DNA of 64,000 bases from Haematobia irritans (GCF_050003625.1 NC_134397.1:199818899-199882898), one strand, 5' to 3'. Counted from the stretch's first letter, positions 11,911 through 25,053 are shown. The notes: generated by a model from the sequence alone, not told the origin. Numbers and translations are program-made.

Positions 11911-13017
11911 TCATGTTCACGTCTTGTTTTATGGTAATCCAAGCATCCGTATGCGGCTAGCCATTACATCTGGTCTTAATGTAAGGCGGGAGGTAATGGC
12001 ACAACTCCCATTGGTTGGCAGATTTTCACCTCCACTAATTATATACTTTTGCTGGATGGTAAATGGAGGATATGTTCACAAATATTTCCAATATTTAGCA
12101 AATATTCTTACCATCAATGAAGTAATACAAAACTTTGCTCATGTTTCCAACTCCACTAGTGAATTGAGTCAAGTAATCGTTGGTATACTTCATTCGAATA
12201 CTTTTCATTTTGACTGATACGAGTATCATATGAAACAAAAAAATTAATGCTAGTAGTGGAAAAAAGATGCTAAGCTCCACTTGAGTAGAGTGCACTCAAC
12301 TGAAGAAGGGTTAACCACAGTTAAAGAGTGAATATTTTAAAGTCAATGAAAAATTGATGATAGCGATGATGAAGATAATCATAAACGTAACGAAGTATCT
12401 GCAGCATACTTGAGTGGTTTCAATGAATGTGATGTCGGCATGTACCTGTGGATGTGAGCGGCAATGTGTGGTTCCGGTGAAGCATGAAACTGAAGCGTTA
12501 TTCCAGAGAAAATCAGTTTCATTAGACCATAAAAGCGAAATTTATTATGAACCTATTTAAAGAAAATATTTTTGAACATAAAAATTCATGTAAATATTTA
12601 TGCTTTAACGTGTAACGAATGTTTAGTATGCATGTAAGTGTAATTTTTTTTCATTTGTTATGTAACATTTGTAGGACAAATATTTAACTGATTGTGATGC
12701 TTTGACATCTACTAAATAATTACATTAGTAGAGCTGTTAATTTATTAATATGATTGTAATTATAAAAAGTATGTGATATGAATTTAAAAAAAAGCGATCA
12801 CATCATATTAACCTGGAATGGAAAATAATTAAGGGGCGGCTATTGTAATTAATTGTGAAATGATAATGAAAGCACGTATTATTTAAAGACATAAATAATA
12901 AATTTGGTTTATATTGTTTTTAAAAAATAATTTCTTCGATATTGTATGTTTATAGATAATTTTATCAAAATTTTATCTTTATAGAAATTTTTTTCTGAAT
13001 TTTATTTTTATAGAAAA
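11911..13017. other. Spacer, nothing recognised
   Basis: Non-repetitive AT-rich DNA with a more balanced stretch at 12340-12500. No supported gene. Confidence 0.5.
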
Positions 13018-13150
13018 TTGTATCAACATCGCAGCAAAAAATTTGGAAGTTCTTCCAAAGGCATAACTTTAAAAGCACTTCCAGAAGATGCACTCCCAAT
13101 AATGTTCTTTATTTTAACTGCCCAGGAACTTCTTTTAATTCAATTTTTTA
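13018..13150. repeat. MITE family M5 fragment
   Basis: GCAGCAAAAAATTTGGAAGT and TTAAAAGCACTTCCAGAAG resemble 20945-21062 (inverted) and 47025-47290. Confidence 0.5.
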
Positions 13151-13346
13151 TATCTTGTTTTTTCATACTTTTAAAGGGTAATTTGAACTTTTTTTGTTTC
13201 AAACAGAGTAAGAATTCATAAAATGGTACAAATCATTTAAATTTTGGCAAACAAAAGTGCTAAATCCAATCTGAAAAAAATTGTGAATTTTTAAAATAAT
13301 TTGAGGTCAAACGTTACCGACAAGAGTTAGAATCCATTAAAAATTA

Positions 13347-14949
13347 TAAAAAACAAGTATATACGGCCGTAAAATCTTGGTAGGTTATTTTTGGCTCGAG
13401 TGGCAACCATGATTATGAACCGAATAAAATTTGAATAAAATTTTCTATAGAAATAAAATTTTGATAAAATTTTCTATAGAAATAAAATTTTGACAATGAT
13501 GAAAATTTTATTATGAACCGAATAAAATTTTAACAAAATTTTCTCTAGAAATAAAATTTTGACAAAATTTTCTATAGAAATAAAATTTTGACAAACTTTT
13601 CTGTAGAAATAAAATTTTTGTATATTATTTTTGGCTCTAGTGGCAACCGTGATTATGAACCGATATGGACCAATTTTTGTGTGATTGGACCAATTTTGAT
13701 ATGGTTGTTAGCGACCATATACTAACACCACGTGCCTAATTTGAACCGGATCGGATGAATTTTGTTCCTCCAAGAGGCTCCGGAGGTCAAATCTGGAGAA
13801 TGTTTTATATGGGGGCTATATATAAATATGGACCGATATGGACCAATTTTTGCACGGTTGTTAGAGACCATATACCAATACCATGTACAAAATTTCAGGC
13901 GGATCGGATGAAATTTGCTCCTCTTTGAGGCTCCGCAACCCAAATCTGGGGATCGGTTTATATGGGCGCCATATATAATTATGGACCGATGTGGACCAAT
14001 TTTTGCACGGTTATTAGAGACCATATACCAATACCATGTACCAAATTTCAGCCGGATCGGATGCAATTTGCTCCTCTTTGAGGCTTCGTAAGCCAAATCT
14101 GGAGATCGGTTTATATGGGGACTATATATAAATATGGATCGATGTGGACCAGTTTTTGCATGGTTGTTAGAGACCATATACCAACATCATGTACCAAATT
14201 TCAGGCGGATCGAATGAAATTTGCTTCTCCTTGAGGCTCCGCAACCCAAATCTGGGGATCGGTTTATATGGGCGCCATATATAATTATGGACCGATGTGG
14301 ACCAATTTTTGCACGTTTGTTAGAGACCATATACCAATACCATGTACCAAATTTCAGCCGGATCGGATGCAATTTGCTCCTCTTTGAGGCTTCGCAAGCC
14401 AAATCTGGAGATCGGTTTATATGGGGTCTATATATAAATATAGACCGATGTGGACCAATTTTTGCATGGTTGTTAGAGACCATATACCAACATCATATAC
14501 CAAATTTCAGCCGGATCGGATGAAATTTACTTCTCTTTGAGGCTCCGCAAGCCAAATCTGGGGATCGGTTTATATGGGGGCTATATATAATTATGGACCG
14601 ATGTGGACCAATTTTTGCATGATTGTTAGAGACCATATACCAACACCATATACCAAATTTCAGCCGGATCGGATGAAATATGCTTCTGTTAGAGGCTCCA
14701 CAAGCCAAATCTGAGGGTCCCTTTATATGGGGGCTATACGTAAAAGTGGACCGATATGGCTTGTTTCGTTCGGAAGTTAGCGTGATTTCAACGGACGGAC
14801 GGACGGACAGACATGCTTAGATCGACTCAGAATTTCACCACGACCCAGAATATATATACTTTATGGGGTCTTAGAGCAATATTTCGATGTGTTACAAACG
14901 GAATGACAAAGTTAATATACCCCCATCCTATGATGGAGGGTATAAAATA
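13347..14949 (+). repeat. Type A array element with internal 29-bp minisatellite
   Basis: Left end CAAGTATATACGGCCGTAA, then 29-bp minisatellite units (13425-13625) and TTTTTGGCTC[GT]AGTGGCAACC, then about seven 153-bp units, the conserved core (GGACGGACGGACAGACATG, GATCGACTCAGAATTTC, CTTTATGGGGTC) and the right end CCTATGATGGAGGGTATAAA. Confidence 0.88.
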
Positions 14950-15169
14950 TAAAAATTATTTATTTGACAAAATATCACAGAATTTTTTAACTTACATCCA
15001 AAATATTGAATTCGGATCACACCTGAAGAAGAGATGCAAATTCAGTGCAACGGCTGTTGAAATGGAGAACTTCCGTCCTATGGCAAGCCCATGTTAAATT
15101 CATCGCTTCTACGTCAATTTTGCACCACTTCCGGATCCAAAAAGAAAATTTGTGTACGTGGCGCGTTTT

Positions 15170-15500
15170 TTGCTGGGATTCTATATTTATAGAACATTTC
15201 GACAAAATGCTCTTTTTATAGAAATTTTGTGTTTAGAAATTTTGTACAAAAATCTGTCGAAAAATTATTTTATTAAAAAATTTCGTGAAATTTATTTTAT
15301 TAAAAAATTTTGTGAAACTTCACAATTAATTTCGTCTAAATTCTATTTTCATAAAAATGTTCATCAAAATTTTTAGTTAGAAAATTTCGCCAAATTATAT
15401 ATTTTTATAAAATTTTTGCGTTATTAAATTTTTATAGAACTTTAGTCAAAATTCCATTTTTATACAAAAAATTCATTGAAATTCTATTTTTATAGACATT
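15170..15500 (+). repeat. Degenerate minisatellite-like stretch
   Basis: Loose units of TTTTTATAGAAATTTTGT and TTATTAAAAAATTTCGTGAAA, a decayed relative of the 29-bp repeat. Confidence 0.5.
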
Positions 15501-15611
15501 TTGTAGAAAATGTATACACAGAAAAAAAGTAAACTGCCATTTCATTTAACATTTTAATTACATATAAAGATAATTGGAATTAAAAATGTAATTGAACATT
15601 TTGTTAGAATA

Positions 15612-16115
15612 CACTCAAAAAAAAGTGAACCCTCTATTTCACTAAAGCCAATTTCAATTGATGGAATAATTATGTTTGGAGAAAGTTTCCTTTACCCTAA
15701 TAATTTTTTGCGTAGGTTAGTTAAATGAAGTAAAAAACGGAAAAAATTATACACAAATGAAGCAAAAAGTTTACTAAATTCGTATTTCTCACAAAATAGT
15801 TCATTATTTCTTTAAATTTGTAAATTTGACTACAAATGCGCCCATCTTGGTTTCGTATGGCACTAAAGACATTCTGGCAATTTCTAACTCCAATATTTTT
15901 CCTTCAAAGTACAAAAGTTGCTTCAAAACGTGAAAAAATTTAATTATATCCAATAAATTTTCTTGAATTTGTTGAAAAATATTTACCTATTTTTGTGATA
16001 TCGGCGTGATGCCAGCGCTTGTAATACGATTTAGTAAAAATTTTCTAAAAATAATTTCAATTTTCTAAAATTAAGCAAAATTTTTCTTCCTGGTGGGTTC
16101 ACGTGTTTTTAAGTG
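15612..16115 (+). repeat. MITE family M1, complete
   Basis: TA + CACTCAAAAAAAAGTGAACCC at left, GTGGGTTCACGTG...AAGTG + TA at right; 504 bp. The GGCGTGATGCCAGCGC block matches the copies at 1-119 and 25813-26218. Confidence 0.75.
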
Positions 16116-16328
16116 TATAATTATTTTCTATATCAAATTAAAAATTTAATTTATTAAATAAATTAGCCAGAGTTACCCCCATTTTCAGGAAGCTCCGTTA
16201 GTGCTACGTTAGCTAACGAACTTTTAAACCCGGCTATGGACATGTCTGTCATCTTGTCTATATATTCCATATGCCAGTTAGGAACTTAACTGCTAAAAAT
16301 TTTTCAGTTAAAGTTAACCGGAGAGAAG

Positions 16329-16674
16329 GTTACGTTAGGTTAGGTGGCAGCCCGATGTATCAGGCTCACTTAGACTATTCAGTCCATTGTGATACCACAT
16401 TGGTGAACTTCTCTCTTATCATTGAGTGCTGTCCGATTCCATGTTAAGCTCAATGACAAGGGACCTCCTTTTTATAGCCGAGTCCGAACGGCGTTCCAAA
16501 TTGCACTGAAACCACTTAGAGAAGCTTTGAAACCCTCAGAAATGTCACCAGCATTACTGATGTGGGATCCGTGACCGCTGACAAACTTTTTGGTGTTCGG
16601 TCGAAACAGGAATCGAACCCACGACCTTGTGTATGCAAGACGGTCATGCTAACCATTGCACCACGGTGGCTCCC
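16329..16674 (-). mobile_element. tRNA-derived SINE, full length
   Basis: Same family and orientation as 9579-9918, with B box GGTTCGATTCC on the minus strand and a GTTAGGTTAGG tail at its left edge. A 14-bp target duplication TAACCGGAGAGAAG lies at 16315-16328 and 16675-16688. Confidence 0.9.
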
Positions 16675-16688
16675 TAACCGGAGAGAAG

Positions 16689-17282
16689 ATATTTCGATTT
16701 TACTTTCTGTTAACTTGGAGTTAAAGTCTAACGGAGATATATGAAAACGGCGGTTAGACAACTTTTCTAACTGTATGTCTGTAGTTCTAAAAATGTTTTA
16801 TAGGTATCCGATTTCAAAAGCTTACTGTATTCTATTCGCTACATGCAATTTTTATTTCTTTCTACTCTTGTGTACACATTTTCATTCGCACCTAAAAGCA
16901 TGTTAAGTATATTCAACGATCCTCAAACATGAGATAACCGGATATGTAAAGCGAATTTAACCGTTTAATACGAACAAGCAAAATGTTTTCTCATTAGCCT
17001 AATGATATGCTTTGGTTAGCATTTTTCAAGCAAAATCTCAATATCTGTGGATGTACTGCAAAACCTCGTAAGTTAAAAACCTAATTTTTACAGGAGAACG
17101 GAAATACACAATTAAGGCGATATAAAAACTTATGTAGACAACATCTGGAAAATGTTTAATATTTATGTGATTGACCTCTTCAAAAGCGTATTTTTTCACT
17201 TTGCCAAATTCGCCTATTACCGACCGATACAGAGAAAATTAGGAATTATTTACTTATGTTGTTTTGTCTTATGATATTTTAT
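16689..17282. other. Spacer, nothing recognised
   Basis: AT-rich, no gene or repeat identified. Confidence 0.5.
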
Positions 17283-18697
17283 TTTAAAAAACAAGTATAT
17301 ACGGCCGTAATCGATATGGACTTTTGTACGGTACTTAGAGAGCCAGAATTGAAATATGCTTATATGGGGGCTATATACAATTATCAACTTGATATGGACC
17401 AATTTTTGTGTGATTGGGAATCGATTTATCTGAGGGCTATATATAACTATAGACCGATATGGACTTAGTTAGGCATGGTTGTTAACGGCCATATACTAGC
17501 ACAATGTACCAAATTTCAACTGACTCGGATAAAATTTGCTCCTCCAAGAGGTTCCAAAACCAAATCTCGGGATTGGTTTATATGGGGGCTATATATGTTT
17601 ATGGACCGATATGGACCACTTTTGGCATGGTTGTTAAATATGATATACTAACACCACATACCAAATTTCAACGAGATCGGATGAATTCTGCTCTTCCAAG
17701 GGGCTCCGAAGGTCAAATCTGGGGATGTGTTTATATGGGGGCTATATATAATTATGGACTGATATGGTCCAATTCATGCATGGTTGTTAGAGACCATATA
17801 CTAACATCACGTATCACAATGGACTGAATAGTCTAAGTGAGCCTGATACATCGGGCTGTCACCTAACCTAACCTAACATCACGTACCAAATTTCAACCGA
17901 ATCGGATGAATTTTGCTCTTCCAAGGGGCTCCGGAGGTCAAATCTGGGAATCGGTTTATATGGGGGCTATATATAATTATGGACCTATGTGGACCAATTT
18001 TTGCATGGTTGTTAGAGACCATATACTAAAGTCATGTACAAAATTTCAACTTGATCGGATAAATTTTGCTTCTCCAAAAGGCACCGGAGGTCAAATCTGG
18101 GGATCGGTTTATATGGGGGCTATATATAATTTTGACCGATGTGGGCCAATTTTTGCATGGTTGTTAGAGATCACATACTAACACCATGTACGAAATTTAA
18201 GCCGGATCGGACGAAATTTGCTTCTCTAGAGGCTCTGGAGGTCGAATCTGGGGATCGGTTTATATGGAGGCTTTATATATTTTTGGACCGATGTGGGCCA
18301 ATTTTTGCATGGTTGTTAGAGATTACATACTACCACCATGTACGAAATTTCAGCCGGATCGGATGAATTTCGCTCCTCCAAGAGGCTCCGCAAGCCAAAT
18401 CTGATGGGAGCTATACGTAAAAGTGGTCCGATATGGCCCATTTGCAATACCATCCGACCTACATCAATAACAACTACTTGTGCCAAGTTTCAAGTCGATA
18501 GCCTGTTTCATTCGGAAGTTAGCGTGATTTCAACAGACGGACGGACGCACGGACTGACGGACATGTTTAGATCGACTCACAATTTCACCACGAACCAGAA
18601 TATGTATACTTTATGGGGTCTTAGATCAATATTTCGATGTGTTACAAAAGGAATGACAAAGTTAATATACCCCCATTCTATCGTGGAGGGTATAAAC
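17283..18697 (+). repeat. Type A array element carrying a truncated SINE/LINE tail
   Basis: Left CAAGTATATACGGCCGTAA, right TCGTGGAGGGTATAAA. It has about eight tandem units. At 17816-17877 lies a 5'-truncated SINE or LINE 3' end (CACAATGGACTGAATAGTC to CCTAACCTAAC) flanked by AACATCACGTA on both sides, the target duplication expected of reverse-transcribed insertion. Confidence 0.88.
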
Positions 18698-18769
18698 ATA
18701 TATCCCTATTTATGGTGTTTTGTCGCATTGATTCCTGATCATATACTTACGAAAAACCAACACAACTTA

Positions 18770-19310
18770 TGGGGGTTTGTCATAAAACCACAGAATAAGG
18801 AAAATTGCAAGGGTTGTAACGACACCAAGCATATATGGCCCCATTTAAACTTAAACCGCACACTAGATATGCTAGTGTTCTCAAGGCGTCAGATGGCACT
18901 CCTGATATCTGCTATAACGGGTCGCTGCCTGATAGGCGAATTTGCAAAAACTATAGGTGCGAAGTATAATGACTATTGTATAAGCTGTGGGAGGAAAGGG
19001 AATCAATTAAACACCTCTTGTGTGAGTGTCCTGCTTTTTGTGTAAGGGCGCAAGCGAATTTTAGGAGCATATAGCTTTAGATTACTGGCTGACCTGGAAA
19101 ACGTTAACTTAAGAAGTTTGTTAATGTTTTTGGAGCAATCTGGTTGGTTCCACAAAAGTAAATAATAGAGAAGGTTCAGTGGTTAAGACTAGAAGTGCCC
19201 CTATGTAATAGGTACTTTTAGTTAAATGTGGTATCACAATGGACTGAATAGTCTAAGTGAGCCTGAAATTTAATCTGCTGCCACTTTAACCTAACCTAAC
19301 CTAACCTTTA
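18770..19310 (+). pseudogene. Jockey-like LINE, 3' end of ORF2 and 3' UTR
   Basis: The frame at about 18800-18990 reads KHIWPHLNLN, then LLISAITGRCLIGEFA, KTIGAKYNDYCISCG; after a frameshift it continues ESIKHLLCECPAF. These are the C-terminal RNase H-adjacent and Cys-His region of jockey-clade reverse transcriptases. A stop follows at about 19072. The 3' UTR ends GTGGTATCACAATGGACTG...GAGCCTGAA and CCTAACCTAACC at 19310. Everything upstream of the C-terminus is missing, which is normal 5' truncation. Confidence 0.8.
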
Positions 19311-19311
19311 C

Positions 19312-19806
19312 ACTAAAAGAAAATTTACTTCGATCCAAAGATTTTTACCTTTCCTTATTGATTTTGGTATTGATTCTGAGCCAAAGATGCGGCATCTTTA
19401 AAAAATACGTTTTTACGGAACTATATCTATATCTTTTAATATAGGATCAATCAAATTAAAATTAAGATACAGATTTCGTTTATACAATTTTCATTCTTAT
19501 TGAACTTTATATTCATAAATTTTAAACCGAAGATGCAAAATCTTCAAAATAAGTCTTAATATATATTTGAAGCCTTTTCATTTTAAATCTAAAGATTCAA
19601 TATATTTGTTAATTTAAAGACGATTTCTTTAAATCAAAAATATTTTTCTTTACTTTAAGAAAACATCGAAGACATACAACTTTGATGGTAGGACCCAAAT
19701 TTCCGTGATTTGTGTCCTAAATTTAATGAAAAAAAATTTTGAAGCAAAGATTTTCAACTTTGCTTTAATTAAAAATTCATTAGTTAAACAAAATTTTATT
19801 CTTAAT
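19312..19806 (+). repeat. MITE family M2
   Basis: Starts TACACTAAAAGAAAATTTACT with CTTCGATCCAAAGATTTT soon after; also at 22905-23572. The right end is not seen because a mariner fragment abuts it. Confidence 0.65.
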
Positions 19807-20195
19807 ACGAGGGCGGTTCGGAAACTTCTTAGCCTATCAATGAAAGAGAATAGTTAGTTTTTCAAAAATATAAGTTTCTCCTGAAACTTCAATACACTTA
19901 GTCCAACGCTTTTCTAGCAATTCTTTCCCTTGATTAAAATAGTTTTCCTCAAGGTCTTCAAAATAGTGGTTTACAACTATAATTGCATCTTCATTTGAGG
20001 TAAAACGCTTGCCAGCAAGGATTTTTTTTTTAGATTTGGGAACAAGTAAAAGTCACTGGGAGCTAAATCAGGAGAATAAGGTGGGGGTGGTCAAGCAACT
20101 TGTACTTTAATTCGTTGATTTTAGCCATTGTTAAAACACTCTTGTGTGCTGGTGCGTTGTCTTGATGAAAAATTATTTTTTTGTGTTGTGCAGAG
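19807..20195 (-). pseudogene. Mariner transposase relic, C-terminal region with inverted repeat
   Basis: On the minus strand FHQDNAPAHKSVLTMAKINE, then (after a 1-base frameshift in the run of C) YSPDLAPSDFYLFPNLKK, giving two of the three catalytic aspartates of a DD34D transposase, then ILAGKRFTSNEDAI and a FEDLEENYFNQGKELLEKRW-type end. The left edge ACGAGGGCGGTTCGG after TA is mariner-type terminal repeat. The 5' half is gone. Confidence 0.8.
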
Positions 20196-20204
20196 TTATT
20201 ATTC

Positions 20205-20792
20205 TAACTACGCATGTCAAATTCGGTTAAAATCGGTTCAGATTTAGATACAGCTCCCATGTATGTGTACGCCAGAATTGGGGAAATATGGTAGAATGTT
20301 TCATATTTTAATCCCATTTTTAATAGCATTTTCCTCCAATTGACTTGACAGTTTCTACAGAGAATATATTTAATTCGCTATTTAAGTGTGTCAAGTGTGA
20401 TCTAATTTGGTTCAGATTTAAATAAATCCTCAATATAGTTGTTCCTCCTGTTTATACAAAAATATAGCCAAAATACCCACATTTTACAGAAAATTCTGTG
20501 ATGATTTCCCAATATCGTAATCATATCCTACACACTGTAATGCCAGACTTTCCACAGAATGGTTGAGTTTTAAATAAGGCTCCGACTTGGCCAAATAATA
20601 TATCATAACCCCCAATAGACCACATATCTTCAAATCGGTTAAGATATAGATATTTTTATATTGGAATATAAACCTTCATAATAACTCCAAACGAATTCGA
20701 AGGTGTTGAGATGGTAACACAAATTTTGGTGTACATAGTGGTGAAGGGTATAGTATAGTCGGCCCCGCCCGACTTTAGACTTTACATACTTG
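20205..20792 (-). repeat. Type C array element, truncated
   Basis: Units of ATCGGTTCAGATTTAGATA and ends AGTCGGCCCCGCCCGACTTTAG...ACTTG, the type C hairpin end. The other end is missing at about 20205. Confidence 0.75.
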
Positions 20793-21102
20793 TTTTTATA
20801 ATGTTTTATGATTTTTAATGAATTTTGATTTTTTCTACAATATGTCAGTAGTTTTATTATTTTTAATTTGTTTTTAACCTATTTGAAACAATAAAAGTTA
20901 AAGTTACCCATTTCAAATATGCAAAAAGCGAGTTATAAAAATTTAAATTAAAAGAACTTCCTGTGTAATTAAAAAAGTACATCTTTGGGAGGAAATTTTT
21001 GGATGTGCTTTTAAAGTTGTGCCTGTGGAACAACTTCCATTTTTTTGCTGTGTATTTATACATCCTTTGGATGTTATGTTAATGTGTAGTCGGATTTTAT
21101 TT
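20793..21102. repeat. MITE M5 fragment and spacer
   Basis: 20945-21062 carries TTCCTGTGTAATTAAAAAAG and GGAACAACTTCCATTTTTTTGC, matching M5; the rest is AT-rich. Confidence 0.45.
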
Positions 21103-22246
21103 AAAAAAACAAGTATATAGGGCCGTAAGTTCGACCCACCACCATGGATTGCATAGAAAGTTGTACTAAAGACTGTCATCCACAATCGAATTACTTGGGT
21201 TGCGATAACACTTGCCAATGGCAAGGTATCTTAAAACTTCTTAACACCGTCTTCTCAATTGTATATTAGTCCATACGGGGTATATATTAAACAAAAAAGA
21301 CCGATTAAATACGTAAATAATTCAGTTTGTCAAATTTTTCTATAGAAATCGGCTATATATAACTATAGACCGATATGGACCAATTTTGGCATGGTTGTTA
21401 GCGACCATATACTAGCGCAATATACCAAATTTCACCACGTACCACATTTCAACCGGGTCGGATGAATTTTGCTCCTCTAATATCTCCGGAGGTCAAATCT
21501 GGGGATCGGTTTAAATGGAGGTTATATATAATTAAGACCGGTGTAGACCAATTTTTCCATGGTTGTTAGAGACCATATACTTATACCATGTACCAAATTT
21601 CAGCCGGATCGGATGAAATTTGCTTCTCTTAGAGGCTCCGCAAGCCAAATCTGGGGATCGGTTTATATGGGGGTTATATATAATTATGAACCGATGTAGA
21701 CTAATTTTTGCATGTGTGTTAAAGACCATTTACTAGCAGCATGTACCAAATTTCAACCGTATCGGATAAACTTAGCTTCTCTTAGAGGCTCCGCAAGCCA
21801 AATCTGGGGATCGGTGTATATGGGGGCTATATATAATTATGGGCCGATTTGGACCAATTTGTACATGGTTATGAGAGACCATATACTAATACCATGTACC
21901 ACATTTCAACCGAATCGGATGAATTTTGCTCCTCCAAGATGCTCCGCAAGCCAAATCTGAGCTTCGGTTTACATGGGGGCTATACGTAAAAGTGGCCCGA
22001 TATGACCCATTTTCAATACCATCTGACCTACATCAATAACAACTACTTGTGCCAAGTTTCAAGTCGATAGCTTGTTTCGTTCGGAAGTTGGCGTGATTTC
22101 AACAGACGGACGGGCGGACGGACATGCTTAGATCGACTCAGAATTTCACCACGACCGAGAATATATATGCTTTATGAGGTCTTAGAGGAATACAAACGGA
22201 ATGACAAAGTTAATATACCCCCCATCCTATGGTGGAAGGTATAATA
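21103..22246 (+). repeat. Type A array element, complete
   Basis: Left CAAGTATATAGGGCCGTAAG with ACCACCATGGATTGC, about four tandem units, core (ACGGACGGGCGGACGGACATG) and right end CCTATGGTGGAAGGTATAA. Confidence 0.85.
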
Positions 22247-22896
22247 AAGAAAATATACATTCCTTCTGCAGAAAACTCAAAAGGGGAAAATTGGAACATG
22301 GAATCTACAAAAATATCACCTTCGTTTTAGGTTTATTTGTTTTAGTTGCATATATCTTCATCTAGTAATTTCTAATATTTTAAGGGTTACAAAAAAATAT
22401 TTTAAATAATCAATAATGGGCGTTTTGTACACCACATTGCTGACTAAAGCATTTATGATCGTTAAACATGAATTGCCACCACAATAACTGATATTTGCAA
22501 AAAAAAAAAAAAACACAAACATTGTTTCGCTATTACTACACTTTCCAGCCGCTTGGAGATTTCGCACGTGAAGATTTAAGCGTGAACATTTTCAAAACAT
22601 TGAAAGTTATGCTTATGCGAGCGGATAATTTGCGTGCAAAATATTATAGTTTTCAATGTGCTTAATTCCACTTTCAATAAAATCTACTTAACGTTTAATT
22701 AGCAGAAAGTGGACAAGAGTTAATCATGTGGGCAAGAGTAGAAAAGTGAACGTGAAAAGCTTGTATTAATAAAACCATCGATTTCATCCATTGACCTTTT
22801 GTAATAGGATCATTATATCTAAAGAATAGATTTGCATCAGTCAGACAGAGTTTTCAAGATCTTGCGAGGTCCCTCTTTTTGTCCGTTACAATCACT
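22247..22896. other. Spacer, nothing recognised
   Basis: AT-rich DNA without a supported gene. Confidence 0.5.
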
Positions 22897-22904
22897 ATAT
22901 AAAC

Positions 22905-23572
22905 TCAAAAAAAAGTTTGCTTCGATCCAAAGATTTTGACCTTCCCTTAAGGATTTTCGTATTGATTCCGAGCCAAAGATGTGTCATCTTTAAAATAAAG
23001 ACATTTTTATGGACCTCCCAGGCTTTAAATCTAGGATCAATAAAATTAAAATTTGATAAAGATCTCATTCATCGAATTTTTATCCTCTTTTTGCGATATA
23101 TTAATAAAGGTATTTATGTACAAACAAATTCCACTTTCAAAATCAAAATTATTCCACTTTCAACATCAAAGTAAAAACAGTTTCCTTAATGCTAAAAGTA
23201 AACTTTAAACCAAAGATTCAAATCCTTAAAATAAGACTTAGCCTATAATTGAAGCGATCTTATCCTAAATTTAAAAATTTAATATGTCAGTTGAGTTAAA
23301 GACGATTTCTTTAAATTAAAAATGATTTTCTTTATTTTAAGGAAAATTTGCCTTACTTCAAAGAAATACAACTTCAGCAGAGAGACACACAATTTCAATA
23401 TTTGTGTCCTAAATTTAATGAAAAAAAGGAAAAGCAAGGATTATAAACTTTCTTTTAATTAAAATATCATTATTTTAAAGAATTTTGTCCTTAACATTGC
23501 GTACATTTCGAGCCCTAAAATTTAAGTTGCATATTCTTCCTTATTACGTCAATATTTTTTTCAGTGTACAAT
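22905..23572 (+). repeat. MITE family M2, longest copy
   Basis: Left AACTCAAAAAAAAGTTTGC, right TTTTTTTCAGTG + TA. It shares CTTCGATCCAAAGATTTTGAC and GATTCCGAGCCAAAGATG with 19312-19806. Confidence 0.7.
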
Positions 23573-23692
23573 TCCATAATAGAGCTAGAGTTCTAAAATT
23601 GTGTAAATTTGGATATTTGTTTGTGACTACACGGTCGAAAAAAATTATTTTCATATGTTTCGGTGTAAAAATTATATGTTGGCAACAATTTT

Positions 23693-25053
23693 TTTTATAC
23701 CCACCACCAAAGAATGGTGAGTTTGTCATTCCGTTTGAAACACACCGAAATATCGATTTTCGACTATATAAAGTATAAATATTCTTGATCAGAGAGAAAT
23801 TCAAAGGCGATATAACCATGTCCGTCTGTCTGTCTGTCGTAATCACGCTACAGTCTTCAATAATAAAGCAATTGTGCTGAAATTTCGCACAAACTCGTCT
23901 TTTGTCTGCAGGCAGGTAACGTTCGAAGATGGGCTATATCGGTCCAAGTTTTGGTATATCCCCCATATAAACCCACCTCCCGATTTGGGGTCTTGGGCTT
24001 ATAAAAACCTTAGTTTCTATCCAATTTGCCTGAAATTGGAAATCTAGACGTATTTTAGAACAACAAAGAGTGTGCCGAAAATGGTGAGTATCGGTCCATG
24101 TTTTGTTATAGCCCCCCTATAGGCGGATCCCCAGTTTTTACTTCTTGGGCGTCTAAAATCTGTAGGCTTATAGAAACCGTAGTTTTTATCCAACTTGCCT
24201 CAAATTGGAAATCTAGAGGTGTTTTTTTGGAAACATAAAAAGGTATGCCGAAAATGGTGAGTATAGGTCCATGTTTTGATATAGCCATCAGATAGACCGA
24301 TCTCCCGACATTACTTTTTGGGCTTCTAGAAACCGTAATTGTTGTCCACTTTGCCTGAATCGAAAATCTGGAGGTTTTTAGGAATACAAATAGGTGGGCA
24401 AGAAACGATTTTATTTTTTAGGCTTCTGGAATCCGTAGTTTTTATCCAATTTGCCTGAAATGAGAAATCTACAGGTATTTTAGGACCTTAAATATGAGAG
24501 CCGAAAATGGCGTGTACTGGTCCATGTTTGGGTTTATCTTCCAAATAGACCGATCTCCCGATTTTACTTCATGGCCTTTAAGAAACCATAGTTTTTATCA
24601 AATTTGCATGAAATTTTAAATCTAGAAGGATTTTAGGAACATAAAGAGGTGTGCCGAAAATGGTGAATATCGGTCCATGTGCACTGATAATGAAAATTGC
24701 TTGAAACTGAATTATAGTTTCCAGATTTTACTTCTGGTAATCATTTAAATAATGGGGGTAAAAATCTACAGATGTTAGATTTTAAATCAAGGCGTTATTT
24801 CATTTTCTTGCACACTTGCACACGATGTTTATGATTCCTCTACAACTCAAACAAATATGGTTCTTACAAATCCAGAATCTGATCTAGTCTTCATAGGTAA
24901 AATCTTTGAATTTACCTTCGGGAAGTGTACTGGTTGAACTGATCTGTTTATCACCAAATCCCCCTGAAACTTTCAAAGGGAATTATAATATTTGATACAT
25001 GGTGGTGGGTATTTATGATTCGGCCCGGCCTAACTTACTGCTGTATATACTTG
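23693..25053 (-). repeat. Type B array element, complete
   Basis: Left TTATACCCACCACCAAAGAA, core (GTTTGTCATTCCGTTTG, CCGTCTGTCTGTCTGTCG), several units of TATAGCCCCCCTATAGGCG with GTTTTTATCCAATTTGCCTG, and right end CGGCCCGGCC...GTATATACTTG. Confidence 0.82.

Noticed and set aside
13722..14708. Repeated minus-strand frames (SPDLACGASKRSKFHPIRLKF type)
   Set aside because: They are type A tandem units read in a stop-free phase; no start context, splice sites or family match.
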